From positions 1 through 16,800 of the forward strand of contig CALCXK010000068.1 in NCBI GenBank assembly GCA_937905835.1: a stretch of 16,800 nucleotides of DNA, written 5' to 3'. This document shows, piece after piece, positions 1 through 5,848 of this stretch; position 1 is the first letter of the stretch, and each line of letters opens with the position of its first letter. The notes under the pieces were generated by a model. The model saw only the letters and a program-made list of their open reading frames with translations, was not told the DNA's origin and did not search any database. The stretch comes from an uncultured Ilumatobacter sp. (GTDB lineage: Bacteria > Actinomycetota > Acidimicrobiia > Acidimicrobiales > Ilumatobacteraceae). The translations under genes and the position numbers were made by a program.

Positions 1-860
1 CGCTTGACGGCCATCACCCAGGCGTCGAACGGGGCGTGGACCTCGTCGAGGATTTGCCCGTCGATGGCGACCACCGTTCCCAGCAGTTGACCTGCCTCGA
101 CCTTGGCGCCGCTCGCCAGATCCGTCACGAACATGCCGGTGTGGCGAACCGAGATCATGTCGCGATCCATGTCGCCGCCGCCGGTGACGAGGGTCGCCTG
201 GCGGGCCGGGTCGGGCGGTGTCAGGCTGATCATGTCCATCATCGCCAGCACGCGTTGAACGCCCGCCACGTAGGCGTCGACCGAGGCTGGGGTCATCGCC
301 CCCCCGCCTGGACACTCGACGTACATCGCCTGCTCGACCACGCTGACGGTGCGGCCCTCGGAGCGACCGGGGTGACGCCACAGAAAGTCGGCGCCGAACG
401 CCGACGCGGCCTGCTCTGCGAGGCTGCCGGGTGCGGGAGTATCCGATTGGTAGCCGGCCAGGAACGGCATGTCGTAGCCCCGCCCCGACGTGTGGAGATC
501 GATCAGCAAGTCGGCGCGCGAGAGCAGTTCGGTGTAGATGTGATGGGCCAGCTGTTCGGTGGCAGCGCCGCTCGCGTCGCCCGGAAACACACGGGCCAAG
601 TTGCCTCCGTCGATGGCGCTCGTGCGACTATCGGCATGGAACGCCGCCTCGTGACAGATCGGGACGATGTCGACACTGCCGCGGGTCAAACGGGTGTCGT
701 CGGCCGCCAACCGGCCCGCCGCCAAGACGCCCTGGGTCTCGTCGCCGTGGACACCACCGAGGATCACCACGCGCGGACCTGGTGCGGCGGCCCGGACGCT
801 CCAGACGTCAAATCCGCCGGCGGTGCCGGCCGAGACCCTGCGCTGCGTATGGTCGATCAT
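1..860 (-). CDS. AstE/AspA-family zinc deacylase (M14-like), 3' end outside window
   Basis: Probable zinc-dependent N-acyl amino acid amidohydrolase of the succinylglutamate desuccinylase/aspartoacylase family. I read 286 codons on the minus strand with no stop; the C-terminus lies beyond the left edge. Visible motifs are GGVHGDE at residues 35-41 (zinc ligands H38 and E41), NLARVFPG at 87-94, the third ligand in DLHTSG (H123), and a Glu in VECPGGG (E182) where the family has its catalytic acid. The C-terminal part from about residue 225 looks like the beta-rich barrel domain of the family. ATG at 858-860 overlaps the stop of the upstream PLP gene as ATGA, so the two are probably translationally coupled. 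The family includes aspartoacylase, AstE and the ectoine-pathway deacetylase DoeB; the exact substrate cannot be read here. Family assignment is firm, substrate unknown. Confidence 0.88.
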   Translation of the reverse strand, partial: MIDHTQRRVSAGTAGGFDVWSVRAAAPGPRVVILGGVHGDETQGVLAAGRLAADDTRLTRGSVDIVPICHEAAFHADSRTSAIDGGNLARVFPGDASGAATEQLAHHIYTELLSRADLLIDLHTSGRGYDMPFLAGYQSDTPAPGSLAEQAASAFGADFLWRHPGRSEGRTVSVVEQAMYVECPGGGAMTPASVDAYVAGVQRVLAMMDMISLTPPDPARQATLVTGGGDMDRDMISVRHTGMFVTDLASGAKVEAGQLLGTVVAIDGQILDEVHAPFDAWVMAVK

Positions 861-1933
861 GGTGAGACTCCGATTTCTGTGAGTACCGATTTGATGTCGC
901 CGGCTGCAATGTGACGCGACGGGTTGCCCTCGCCGAGTCGCGTGGCCGCCACGGCATCTTTGTGTCCAGCCCCGGACAAGACCACGATCACTTCGTCGTC
1001 GGCCGAGAGCGCGCCCCGTTCGAGGTCGGCCAGAACGCCTGCCAGTGCGGTCGCACCGGCAGGTTCGACGTACAGCCCCTCGTGGCGGGCGAGGATCCGC
1101 TGGGCATCCCAGGCCTGCTGGTCGGCGACCTCGACCACGTGGCCCCCGCTGTCCGTGATCGCGGTGGTGGCGTCGAAGTCGAACAACACCGGTACCTGGA
1201 GCCCTGAGATCGTGGTGGTGAGGGCGCCGTCGAGCGGGTCGAAGCTGCCCGCCAGCGCTCGATTCAGCGTGGGACATCCGTCGGGTTGCACACCGACCAG
1301 GCGCGGCATCGTGTCGCCGGGGCGCAATCGCTGATAGCCGCGCCAGATCGATGCCATCAGACCGCCTCCGCCGACCGGGATGTAGACGGCGGTCGCCGTT
1401 GGCCGCTGTTCGCTCAATTCATAGGCGATCGTCTCGGCACCGCGCATGGCCTCGGGGGCATAGCGCCCACCGGTGAGGAACGCCAGCCATCCTTCATCGG
1501 CCGCCATCGTGGCGATCGTCTGCGCCACAGACTCCACCCCGTCGAATGCTGAGCCGAGTTCGGACACGATGTTCGCCAGGGCACCGTGGGCCAAGATCTG
1601 CTGCAACTTGCCATCGACGATTCCTGCGACGGTGAACAACGTGACGGGGAACCCCGCTCGAGCGCCATAAGCGGCGATCGCTGCGCCGCCATTGCCAGAC
1701 GAGGTGCCGACCGCACCGAGCAGTTGGTCTCTGGCGATGATCGCTGTCGCCATCGCCGCGATTCGGTCCTTGAACGAGCCCGTGGGGTTCTGGTACTCGG
1801 CCTTGAAACAGATCGTCGGTCCACCGGGCAGGGTGAGCTGCGGGCTCGTCGCGGTCAGCAGCGGCGTGTCGCCCTCGCCAAGGCTGACGGAGAATGACGG
1901 ATCGATTTCGAGGAGCTCGGCGAACCGCCACAT
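857..1933 (-). CDS. PLP-dependent threonine synthase/threonine dehydratase-like enzyme (fold type II)
   Basis: 358-residue fold-type II PLP enzyme, cytosolic. GEGDTPL (residues 19-25) and NPTGSFKDR (49-57) resemble threonine synthase; K55 is the Schiff-base lysine. The phosphate- and substrate-binding SSGNGGAA lies at 78-85, the PLP-phosphate loop GGGGL at 188-192, and SGAGHKD at 320-326 near the C-terminus. No regulatory ACT domain is present. No homoserine or threonine biosynthesis genes are nearby; the neighbours are a deacylase and a dioxygenase, so a catabolic beta-elimination (dehydratase/ammonia-lyase) on a hydroxy amino acid is more likely than threonine synthesis (inference). The gene starts 75 bp after phyH ends and has no visible Shine-Dalgarno. 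A TATGAT hexamer placed six bases before the ATG suggests a leaderless transcript. Its stop overlaps the start of the deacylase gene (ATGA). Confidence 0.85.
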   Translation of the reverse strand: MWRFAELLEIDPSFSVSLGEGDTPLLTATSPQLTLPGGPTICFKAEYQNPTGSFKDRIAAMATAIIARDQLLGAVGTSSGNGGAAIAAYGARAGFPVTLFTVAGIVDGKLQQILAHGALANIVSELGSAFDGVESVAQTIATMAADEGWLAFLTGGRYAPEAMRGAETIAYELSEQRPTATAVYIPVGGGGLMASIWRGYQRLRPGDTMPRLVGVQPDGCPTLNRALAGSFDPLDGALTTTISGLQVPVLFDFDATTAITDSGGHVVEVADQQAWDAQRILARHEGLYVEPAGATALAGVLADLERGALSADDEVIVVLSGAGHKDAVAATRLGEGNPSRHIAAGDIKSVLTEIGVSP

Positions 1934-1960
1934 GCGACAATCATAGCCACAAATGAAACT
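1934..1960 (-). promoter_or_regulatory. Candidate leaderless promoter with possible IclR-type operator
   Basis: On the minus strand TATGAT (1945-1940) is followed by six bases and then the ATG of the PLP gene, so transcription would start at or next to the A of the start codon. No purine-rich ribosome-binding site is present. Immediately upstream lies GTTTCATTTGTGGC (1959-1946), which resembles GTTTCATTTTGTG in the ridA/D-aminoacylase intergenic region. The -35 region is not convincing. The 1934-2008 gap is notably richer in A+T than the genes around it. Confidence 0.45.
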
Positions 1961-2008
1961 TGCGTTTTGATAAATGGAATCGCGCGGTAGTTGGCGAAGG
2001 TCAGGAAC

Positions 2009-2872
2009 TCACCCAAAAAAGCGGTTTGTCAGCGCCCGTTGATTCTCGTAGATCGAGCCCTGGTTGGGCGCTGGGGGCAGTGGCATTCTGACCGGCACGG
2101 CCGTGACGCGTGGTTCGATCGTGGACTCTCCGGCAACGATCATCTGGTCGAACCGGGCGAGATCGCCCACAGGGTGCACCAGCGGAAACGCATCGACCGA
2201 GGCGAACTGGAACAACAACAGATTCCGCGACCGGGTCGAGCGGTTGGGCGCCGAGCCGTGAACAGCGCGCACGTGATGGAACGTCATGGAACCGGCGGAT
2301 CCAATCAACGCAACAGCTGACGAGAAATCGATCGGGCTCTCGATCGGGTCGATCGCTCCGCAGAAGTAGCCGTTCGCGTGGTGGTCATGGATCACACCGC
2401 GATGGCTTCCGGGCAGCACACACAGCGGTCCGTTGGTCTCGTCGACGTCATCGAGCATGATCCCGACGGCGAGCAGATCGTCATTGGTGTGCGGATAGAA
2501 CGCCCAGTCCTGGTGCCACTCGACCGCGGAGCCATCACCGGCGGATTTCATGTTGAGCTTGCTCGATTGGAAGCGGACTCCCCGTCCGATCAATCGGCTG
2601 AGGATCTCGACCATCTCGGGGTGGCGTACGAGAGCTGCCACACTCGGCATGACGGTGTGCGGTTCCTTGATCCGCCGGACCCTCGGAGCGGCCTGGGTGT
2701 GGTTGTCCTCAAGGTCGTACACCACGTCGTTCTCTGTCACACCGGACGACTTGTCGATGAGTTCGGCGAGTTCGGCCCTGACCTCGTCGAGCTCGGACTG
2801 GGTCAGCACGTTCGGCACGACCAGGTAGCCTCGGTCCTGGTAGTAAACCTCATCGTGAGGAGTGATCGCCAT
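2009..2872 (-). CDS. Phytanoyl-CoA dioxygenase (PhyH) family Fe(II)/2-oxoglutarate oxygenase
   Basis: About 287 residues, the usual size for a bacterial PhyH-family protein. It should hydroxylate an unactivated carbon with O2 and 2-oxoglutarate. The iron facial triad is visible: H120 and D122 in WHQDWAF, and distal H205 in RAVHGSAPN. R216 in the following segment is a plausible 2-oxoglutarate carboxylate ligand. I prefer ATG 2872 over the in-frame GTG at 2878 because GGAG sits seven bases before the ATG. The start lies inside the 3' end of the MFS gene (23-bp overlap), so the two are co-transcribed. PhyH members include ectoine hydroxylase EctD, but the EctD-type residues around the HxD motif are not evident. 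The substrate is unknown; with these neighbours an amino-acid derivative is possible (inference). Confidence 0.85.
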   Translation of the reverse strand: MAITPHDEVYYQDRGYLVVPNVLTQSELDEVRAELAELIDKSSGVTENDVVYDLEDNHTQAAPRVRRIKEPHTVMPSVAALVRHPEMVEILSRLIGRGVRFQSSKLNMKSAGDGSAVEWHQDWAFYPHTNDDLLAVGIMLDDVDETNGPLCVLPGSHRGVIHDHHANGYFCGAIDPIESPIDFSSAVALIGSAGSMTFHHVRAVHGSAPNRSTRSRNLLLFQFASVDAFPLVHPVGDLARFDQMIVAGESTIEPRVTAVPVRMPLPPAPNQGSIYENQRALTNRFFG

Positions 2873-4562
2873 GTTCACGCTCCGATTCTAGCTTCGACCG
2901 AGACCCGGCAAAAAAATATCTGCGACGTGACCGGAACAGTCCCGGACTCGGGTAGTCGGGCACCTCGAAGGTTCGGCCGCGGCCTTTGAGTTCGCTGTCG
3001 ACGTCGAAGCTGACGAGGTTGCGCCTGACCCGAGTCTCGACCGTGCCGAGTTCGTCGGCGCGTCGGATCACTTGCATGGCGACCGTGTCGAGTCGTTTGA
3101 CCTGCTGTACCCGCTGCTCCCACGTCGGCAATATGAACACCTCGCTGATCGACGTGAGGTCGGTCGCGTCGCGGTAGGCGGTCCAGTGCGTGGCGCCGGT
3201 TCGGAGTCGAACACGGCGCAGGTCCGACAGCACCCCCAGGAACGCCTCGAGATTGGGCGGATCGACGTGCCAGGTCGTGATCACCAGGGCCGGCTCGAGC
3301 GGTTGTTCGACCGTGGGGATCGTTGCCTCGTCGAGTTCGGCAACCACCGGTGATTCGATCTGTTCGAGGACCGGAATCGGCATCCGGAACGAGAACATTC
3401 CGATCGTCACGACCGCTACCGAGAAGATCAACAGCGCGGTGCCGGCTCCGACCGAGTCGCCGAGCGCGCCCGCCGCGAGTGAACCCATCGGTACGAACCC
3501 GAACACCGACAAGGTGAACGCACTCATCGTGCGGCCACGCACCCAGTCCGGCGTAAGCACCTGGTAGGTGCTGTTCAGCGTGGCCAGGATCCACGTCCAG
3601 ATCAGACCTGCGATCGTGACGAGCACTGCCGTCACAACGACCAGTGTGGAGAGTCCGATCGCGACGCCGGCCAGTCCGAAGGCGACGATGCAGATCGGAA
3701 GCAGACGGTGACCGAGCCACCCGCTGGCCAGCGATCGGGTTACTCCGCCGACCATCGCGCCGCAGCCGAACATGCCCAGCAGCACGCCGTACATCACCGA
3801 GCCGCCGCCGAGCGAGTCGCTGGTGAGGTTGGGGAGCATGGAGCGCAGGCTCGCTGAGGCGAATCCGAACAGCGAACCGAGCAGCAAGAGCCAGAGGTAT
3901 CCGCGCGAGAAGCGCAAGTACCGGATACCTGCCGCGACGGCGACGACGAGAGACCCCTTCTCCTGATCGAGGTCACCGGTGCGTGCGAACGAAATCGCGA
4001 TTGCTATGGCGAGGTACCCCACTGCGGCGACGCCGAACGAGAACCCAGCGCCGACGGTCGCCAGCATCAAACCGCCGACGGCCGGCCCCAACGCAGTGGC
4101 GACTCCGCCGGACGCTGAGTTAAGCGACACCGCTCCCGGTACCAGAGCGGCCGGGACGAGCGACGGCACGAGCGCGTGCCAGGCCGGATTGAAGAACGCG
4201 ATACCGGTACCGATCACGAGGCCGAGGCCGACCAGCCGAGACGGCGTCAGCGCGTCGAGCGTCGACAGCACCGACATGGCCACCGACGCTGCGACGAGCA
4301 TCGATGTGGCGACCAGCAGGATGATCCGGCGATTGAACAGGTCGGCGGCTGCACCGGCGGGCAACGACAACACGAGCAAGGGCATCGTCGGCGCCCCGAT
4401 CATGGCGCTCACCCACAGCGGCGATCCGGTCATCTCGAGGATCAGCCACGACGACGTGACGACCTGCACGAGGTGCCCGAGGCTGAAGATGATGGAGGCG
4501 ATCCACAACGTTCGGAACATCGGGACACGCAGCGGCGCCATCGAAGACTGTTCACCGGTCAT
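2850..4562 (-). CDS. MFS transporter, MFS_3/EntS-like, with C-terminal ABM-like domain
   Basis: 570-residue inner-membrane major facilitator. The first ~395 residues are a series of hydrophobic helices. The short start PLRVPMFRTLW (10-20), the loop ADLFNRR (73-79), the mid-protein NSASGG...GPAVGG segment (148-164) and TPDWVRGRTMSAF (337-349) match the MFS_3 (transmembrane secretion effector) group, usually exporters. Residues ~425-520 form a soluble domain like the antibiotic-biosynthesis-monooxygenase-type tail common in this group (RLRTGATHWTAYRD, SEVFILPTWEQ). ATG 4562 has only a weak ribosome-binding site; ATG 4541 (MAPLRVP) is an alternative start. The last ~35 residues are basic and read through a seven-base T run (minus strand) into the phyH start, so the exact C-terminus is uncertain. 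Substrate unknown. It is the only transporter in the window. Confidence 0.87.
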   Translation of the reverse strand: MTGEQSSMAPLRVPMFRTLWIASIIFSLGHLVQVVTSSWLILEMTGSPLWVSAMIGAPTMPLLVLSLPAGAAADLFNRRIILLVATSMLVAASVAMSVLSTLDALTPSRLVGLGLVIGTGIAFFNPAWHALVPSLVPAALVPGAVSLNSASGGVATALGPAVGGLMLATVGAGFSFGVAAVGYLAIAIAISFARTGDLDQEKGSLVVAVAAGIRYLRFSRGYLWLLLLGSLFGFASASLRSMLPNLTSDSLGGGSVMYGVLLGMFGCGAMVGGVTRSLASGWLGHRLLPICIVAFGLAGVAIGLSTLVVVTAVLVTIAGLIWTWILATLNSTYQVLTPDWVRGRTMSAFTLSVFGFVPMGSLAAGALGDSVGAGTALLIFSVAVVTIGMFSFRMPIPVLEQIESPVVAELDEATIPTVEQPLEPALVITTWHVDPPNLEAFLGVLSDLRRVRLRTGATHWTAYRDATDLTSISEVFILPTWEQRVQQVKRLDTVAMQVIRRADELGTVETRVRRNLVSFDVDSELKGRGRTFEVPDYPSPGLFRSRRRYFFAGSRSKLESEREHGDHSSR

Positions 4563-4637
4563 CGCCCGCCCGCCCGCTGGACCGTGTGGCGCGGATCACA
4601 AGCCAAGCCGTAGCGCCACCGCGTCGATACCAAGAGG

Positions 4638-4666
4638 ATCCTGCGGCGCTGACACTCTTGTGTCAA
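4638..4666 (-). promoter_or_regulatory. Candidate promoter with palindromic operator for MFS-phyH
   Basis: On the minus strand TTGACA (4666-4661) and CAGGAT (4643-4638) are separated by exactly 17 bases, pointing toward the MFS start at 4562. The -35 box is embedded in the 16-bp interrupted palindrome TGACACTCTTGTGTCA (4650-4665; arms TGACAC/GTGTCA, perfect), a typical position for a repressor site. The promoter abuts an IS110 transposase remnant, so it may be derived from the element's end. The -10 box matches the consensus at only three of six positions. Confidence 0.35.
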
Positions 4667-4747
4667 TGCGGCGGCGTCTTTCAGGAGGATTGGGTAGACG
4701 TGTCGGGCCAAATAACGTTTGAGGTAGCGCACGATTGGCGTGCTGCA
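4664..4747 (-). pseudogene. IS110-family transposase, C-terminal fragment (relic)
   Basis: Minus-strand translation gives the peptide TPIVRYLKRYLARHVYPILL, which resembles the C-terminal signature of actinobacterial IS110-family transposases (a RCLKRY-AREIY-like segment). Nothing convincingly IS110-like continues upstream of about 4747 in the same frame, so only about 28 codons remain. The fragment points away from the N-terminal IS110 fragment at 4990-5214 and therefore cannot be the other half of the same uninterrupted copy. Assigned from a short motif, so confidence is moderate. Confidence 0.5.
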
Positions 4748-4989
4748 GTGCCGACTTGTGTGTGAGGTGCCGGTTGATGCGAGCTGAGGTTCGTATTGTC
4801 TGGTAGGTCGTTGGTCGGGTTGGCTCGTGAAGCGCCTGCCGCCTTCGGGCTGGCTCACCCGGGGTTTGCCTCCCGATCAACGACCGGTGGCGGTCTGGCT
4901 CAACAGAGGTGAGGTCCCGTTCTGCGGGGTCCGAAAGTCGGCATGCCGAGCGCTGCTTTCCCATCCGGACACGACAGGAACGAGCAGCA
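4748..4989. other. Gene-free stretch between two IS110 relics; possible IS110 left-end region
   Basis: I see no gene here. The right part lies directly upstream of the IS110 N-terminal fragment, where IS110-group elements carry their non-coding left end with the bridge RNA. It is GC-rich with small potential stems: CCCG/CGGG around 4918-4930, the palindrome CGGCATGCCG at 4939-4948, and GCC...GGC arms around 4835-4855. The hexamer TGGCTC occurs at 4821, 4851 and 4896. No element boundary or core sequence could be fixed by eye. Confidence 0.3.
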
Positions 4990-5214
4990 ATGATCACCGG
5001 GATCGATCCCCACAAAATGTCACACACGGCCAACGCCGTGGACCCCGCCAACAACTCGACGGCCGCGTCGGTGCGGATCGACGCATCGTTGGCGGGCCAT
5101 CTTGCCCAATGACTCGTCGCCCGCGGCGAAGTCGTGCTCGATGTTCCATGCACCGCACAGTGCCAGTGCGCAAACTGTCGCGAGGCAGACGCCGCAAAAC
5201 CGACGCTCTCGACG
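4990..5214 (+). pseudogene. IS110-family transposase, N-terminal fragment, decayed
   Basis: The translation begins MITGIDPHKMSHTANAVD, the conserved start of IS110-family DEDD transposases, whose first catalytic Asp lies in GIDPHK. It then shows GHLAQ-stop-LVARGEVVLDVP, matching the family's GLGRHLAQWLVARGE-type block with the Trp codon now TGA (5110-5112). From about 5148, in another frame, it reads VRKLSRGRRRKTDALD, the block with a later catalytic Asp. The segment between the first Asp and GHLAQ, which normally includes the catalytic Glu, is missing. An internal deletion, a stop and a frameshift therefore all mark it as dead. The relic ends where the 381-bp repeat begins; bases 5202-5214 belong to both. 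About 225 bp remain, against roughly 1.2 kb for an intact family gene. Confidence 0.8.
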
Positions 5215-5474
5215 TTTGCCATCGAGAGGCGCATCTCCTCTTCGAATGTGCCGGAGATGATGGCTCCGGTGGCATCGACCGAGGCTTGGCCCGACACAAA
5301 CACAAACCCGTTCGCCTCGACGGCGGGCGTGAATGGCAGATGACTCGAGATATCGGTCGCGATCGGCGTCCACCCAGGAGAGCCCTGGCCATCGTCCGAT
5401 CGGCTCGATGGTCGGGCTCTGGTTGGTTCGTCGTGTACGTCGGTATTCACCCATGTCACGGTAACAGTTTTCAT
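5202..5474 (-). pseudogene. 3'-truncated duplicate of the RidA gene
   Basis: Residues 1-91 are identical to the intact RidA encoded at 6827-7297. After the repeat edge the frame runs on, open to 4596, through antisense IS110 debris, giving a 292-residue reading frame of which two thirds is meaningless. The conserved second half of RidA is lost, including the active-site PAR-T arginine and the FEIDVIA glutamate, so the product cannot be a functional deaminase. It retains its own start and promoter copy. Confidence 0.85.
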
Positions 5475-5488
5475 CCACTGGATTCAAT

Positions 5489-5505
5489 GTTTCATTTTGT
5501 GATAC
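5489..5505 (+). promoter_or_regulatory. Duplicated candidate operator in copy A
   Basis: GTTTCATTTTGTGATAC, an imperfect inverted repeat (GTTTCA/TGATAC, five of six positions symmetric, five-base spacer), is an exact copy of the site at 7312-7328. Here it lies upstream of the chimeric ridA-uxuA pair, so that pair should follow the same regulation as the D-aminoacylase gene if the site is real. Confidence 0.4.
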
Positions 5506-5545
5506 CGTCGCTCAACGATCGCCACCCACTCACACAAGGAACGTC

Positions 5546-5848
5546 ATGTTCGACTTAATCATCCGCAATGCCATTCTGGTCGGCGACCTGTACCAGCAGG
5601 CCAGTAAAATCTGCGGGGACATCAAACGGTCTATCGAGCAACTCGGCGGCAGCCTCGACGACGCGGTTCGAACCCGGGTCTTCGTCACTGACATCTCGCA
5701 ATGGGCAGCAGCCGGCCAGGCCAACTTCCAAGCGTTCGGCCACATGGAGGTTCCACCGGCCAGTGCGTTCGACGGAATCAACGAGTTACTCCACCCCGAC
5801 CTGCTGATCGAGATCGAGGCGACAGCGATCGTGGGGGGGGCGAAGTGA
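5546..5848 (+). CDS. Chimeric RidA-like protein (D-aminoacylase start fused to RidA C-terminal part)
   Basis: A 100-residue product. Residues 1-12 (MFDLIIRNAILV) are identical to the N-terminus of the D-aminoacylase at 7369. From residue 13 (GDLYQQASKICGDI...) the protein matches the second half of a RidA/YjgF subunit, with VRTRVFVTDISQW at 41-53 and LLIEIEATA at 86-94. The usual ~40 N-terminal RidA residues, with the first beta strands and the SGQ-P segment, are missing. The segment equivalent to the PAR-T active-site arginine reads PPASA, without Arg. The remaining RidA part differs clearly from the intact RidA nearby, so it comes from a second paralogue. The fusion is in frame and keeps the copied ribosome-binding site AAGGAA, so it may be expressed, but a normal RidA trimer is doubtful. 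Its stop overlaps the next start as GTGA. Confidence 0.75.
   Translation: MFDLIIRNAILVGDLYQQASKICGDIKRSIEQLGGSLDDAVRTRVFVTDISQWAAAGQANFQAFGHMEVPPASAFDGINELLHPDLLIEIEATAIVGGAK
5833..5840 (+). promoter_or_regulatory. G8 tract acting as ribosome-binding site for the uxuA-like gene
   Basis: Eight consecutive G bases end four bases before the GTG start at 5845 and are the only purine-rich stretch that could serve as Shine-Dalgarno. The tract also lies in the last codons of the chimeric ridA. Insertion of one G would put the chimera in frame with the downstream gene and remove its stop. Confidence 0.45.

Larger units (their letters stand above)
5202..5582. repeat. 381-bp perfect direct repeat, copy A
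   Basis: Identical by eye to 7025-7405 (offset 1823). It contains the first 91 codons of ridA on the minus strand, the complete 71-bp divergent promoter region, and the first 12 codons plus one base of the D-aminoacylase gene. Left flank: IS110 transposase debris. Right flank: the C-terminal coding part of a different RidA paralogue. Mismatches begin at 5201/7024 and 5583/7406. Because the content makes sense only in the right-hand context, this copy is the transplanted one. Confidence 0.95.

Noticed and set aside
36..914. 292-codon plus-strand open frame at the left edge
   Set aside because: It is antisense to the AspA-like gene, whose minus-strand reading carries full zinc-binding motifs; the plus-strand product matches no family I recognise.
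4596..5201. Long minus-strand continuation of the truncated ridA copy (292 residues in all)
   Set aside because: After the repeat edge at 5202 the translation is antisense IS110 debris; only residues 1-91 are real RidA sequence.
5202..5582. Reading the 381-bp repeat as an insertion sequence or attachment site
   Set aside because: It has no terminal inverted repeats and no transposase of its own, and its content is plain chromosomal ridA/promoter/D-aminoacylase sequence.
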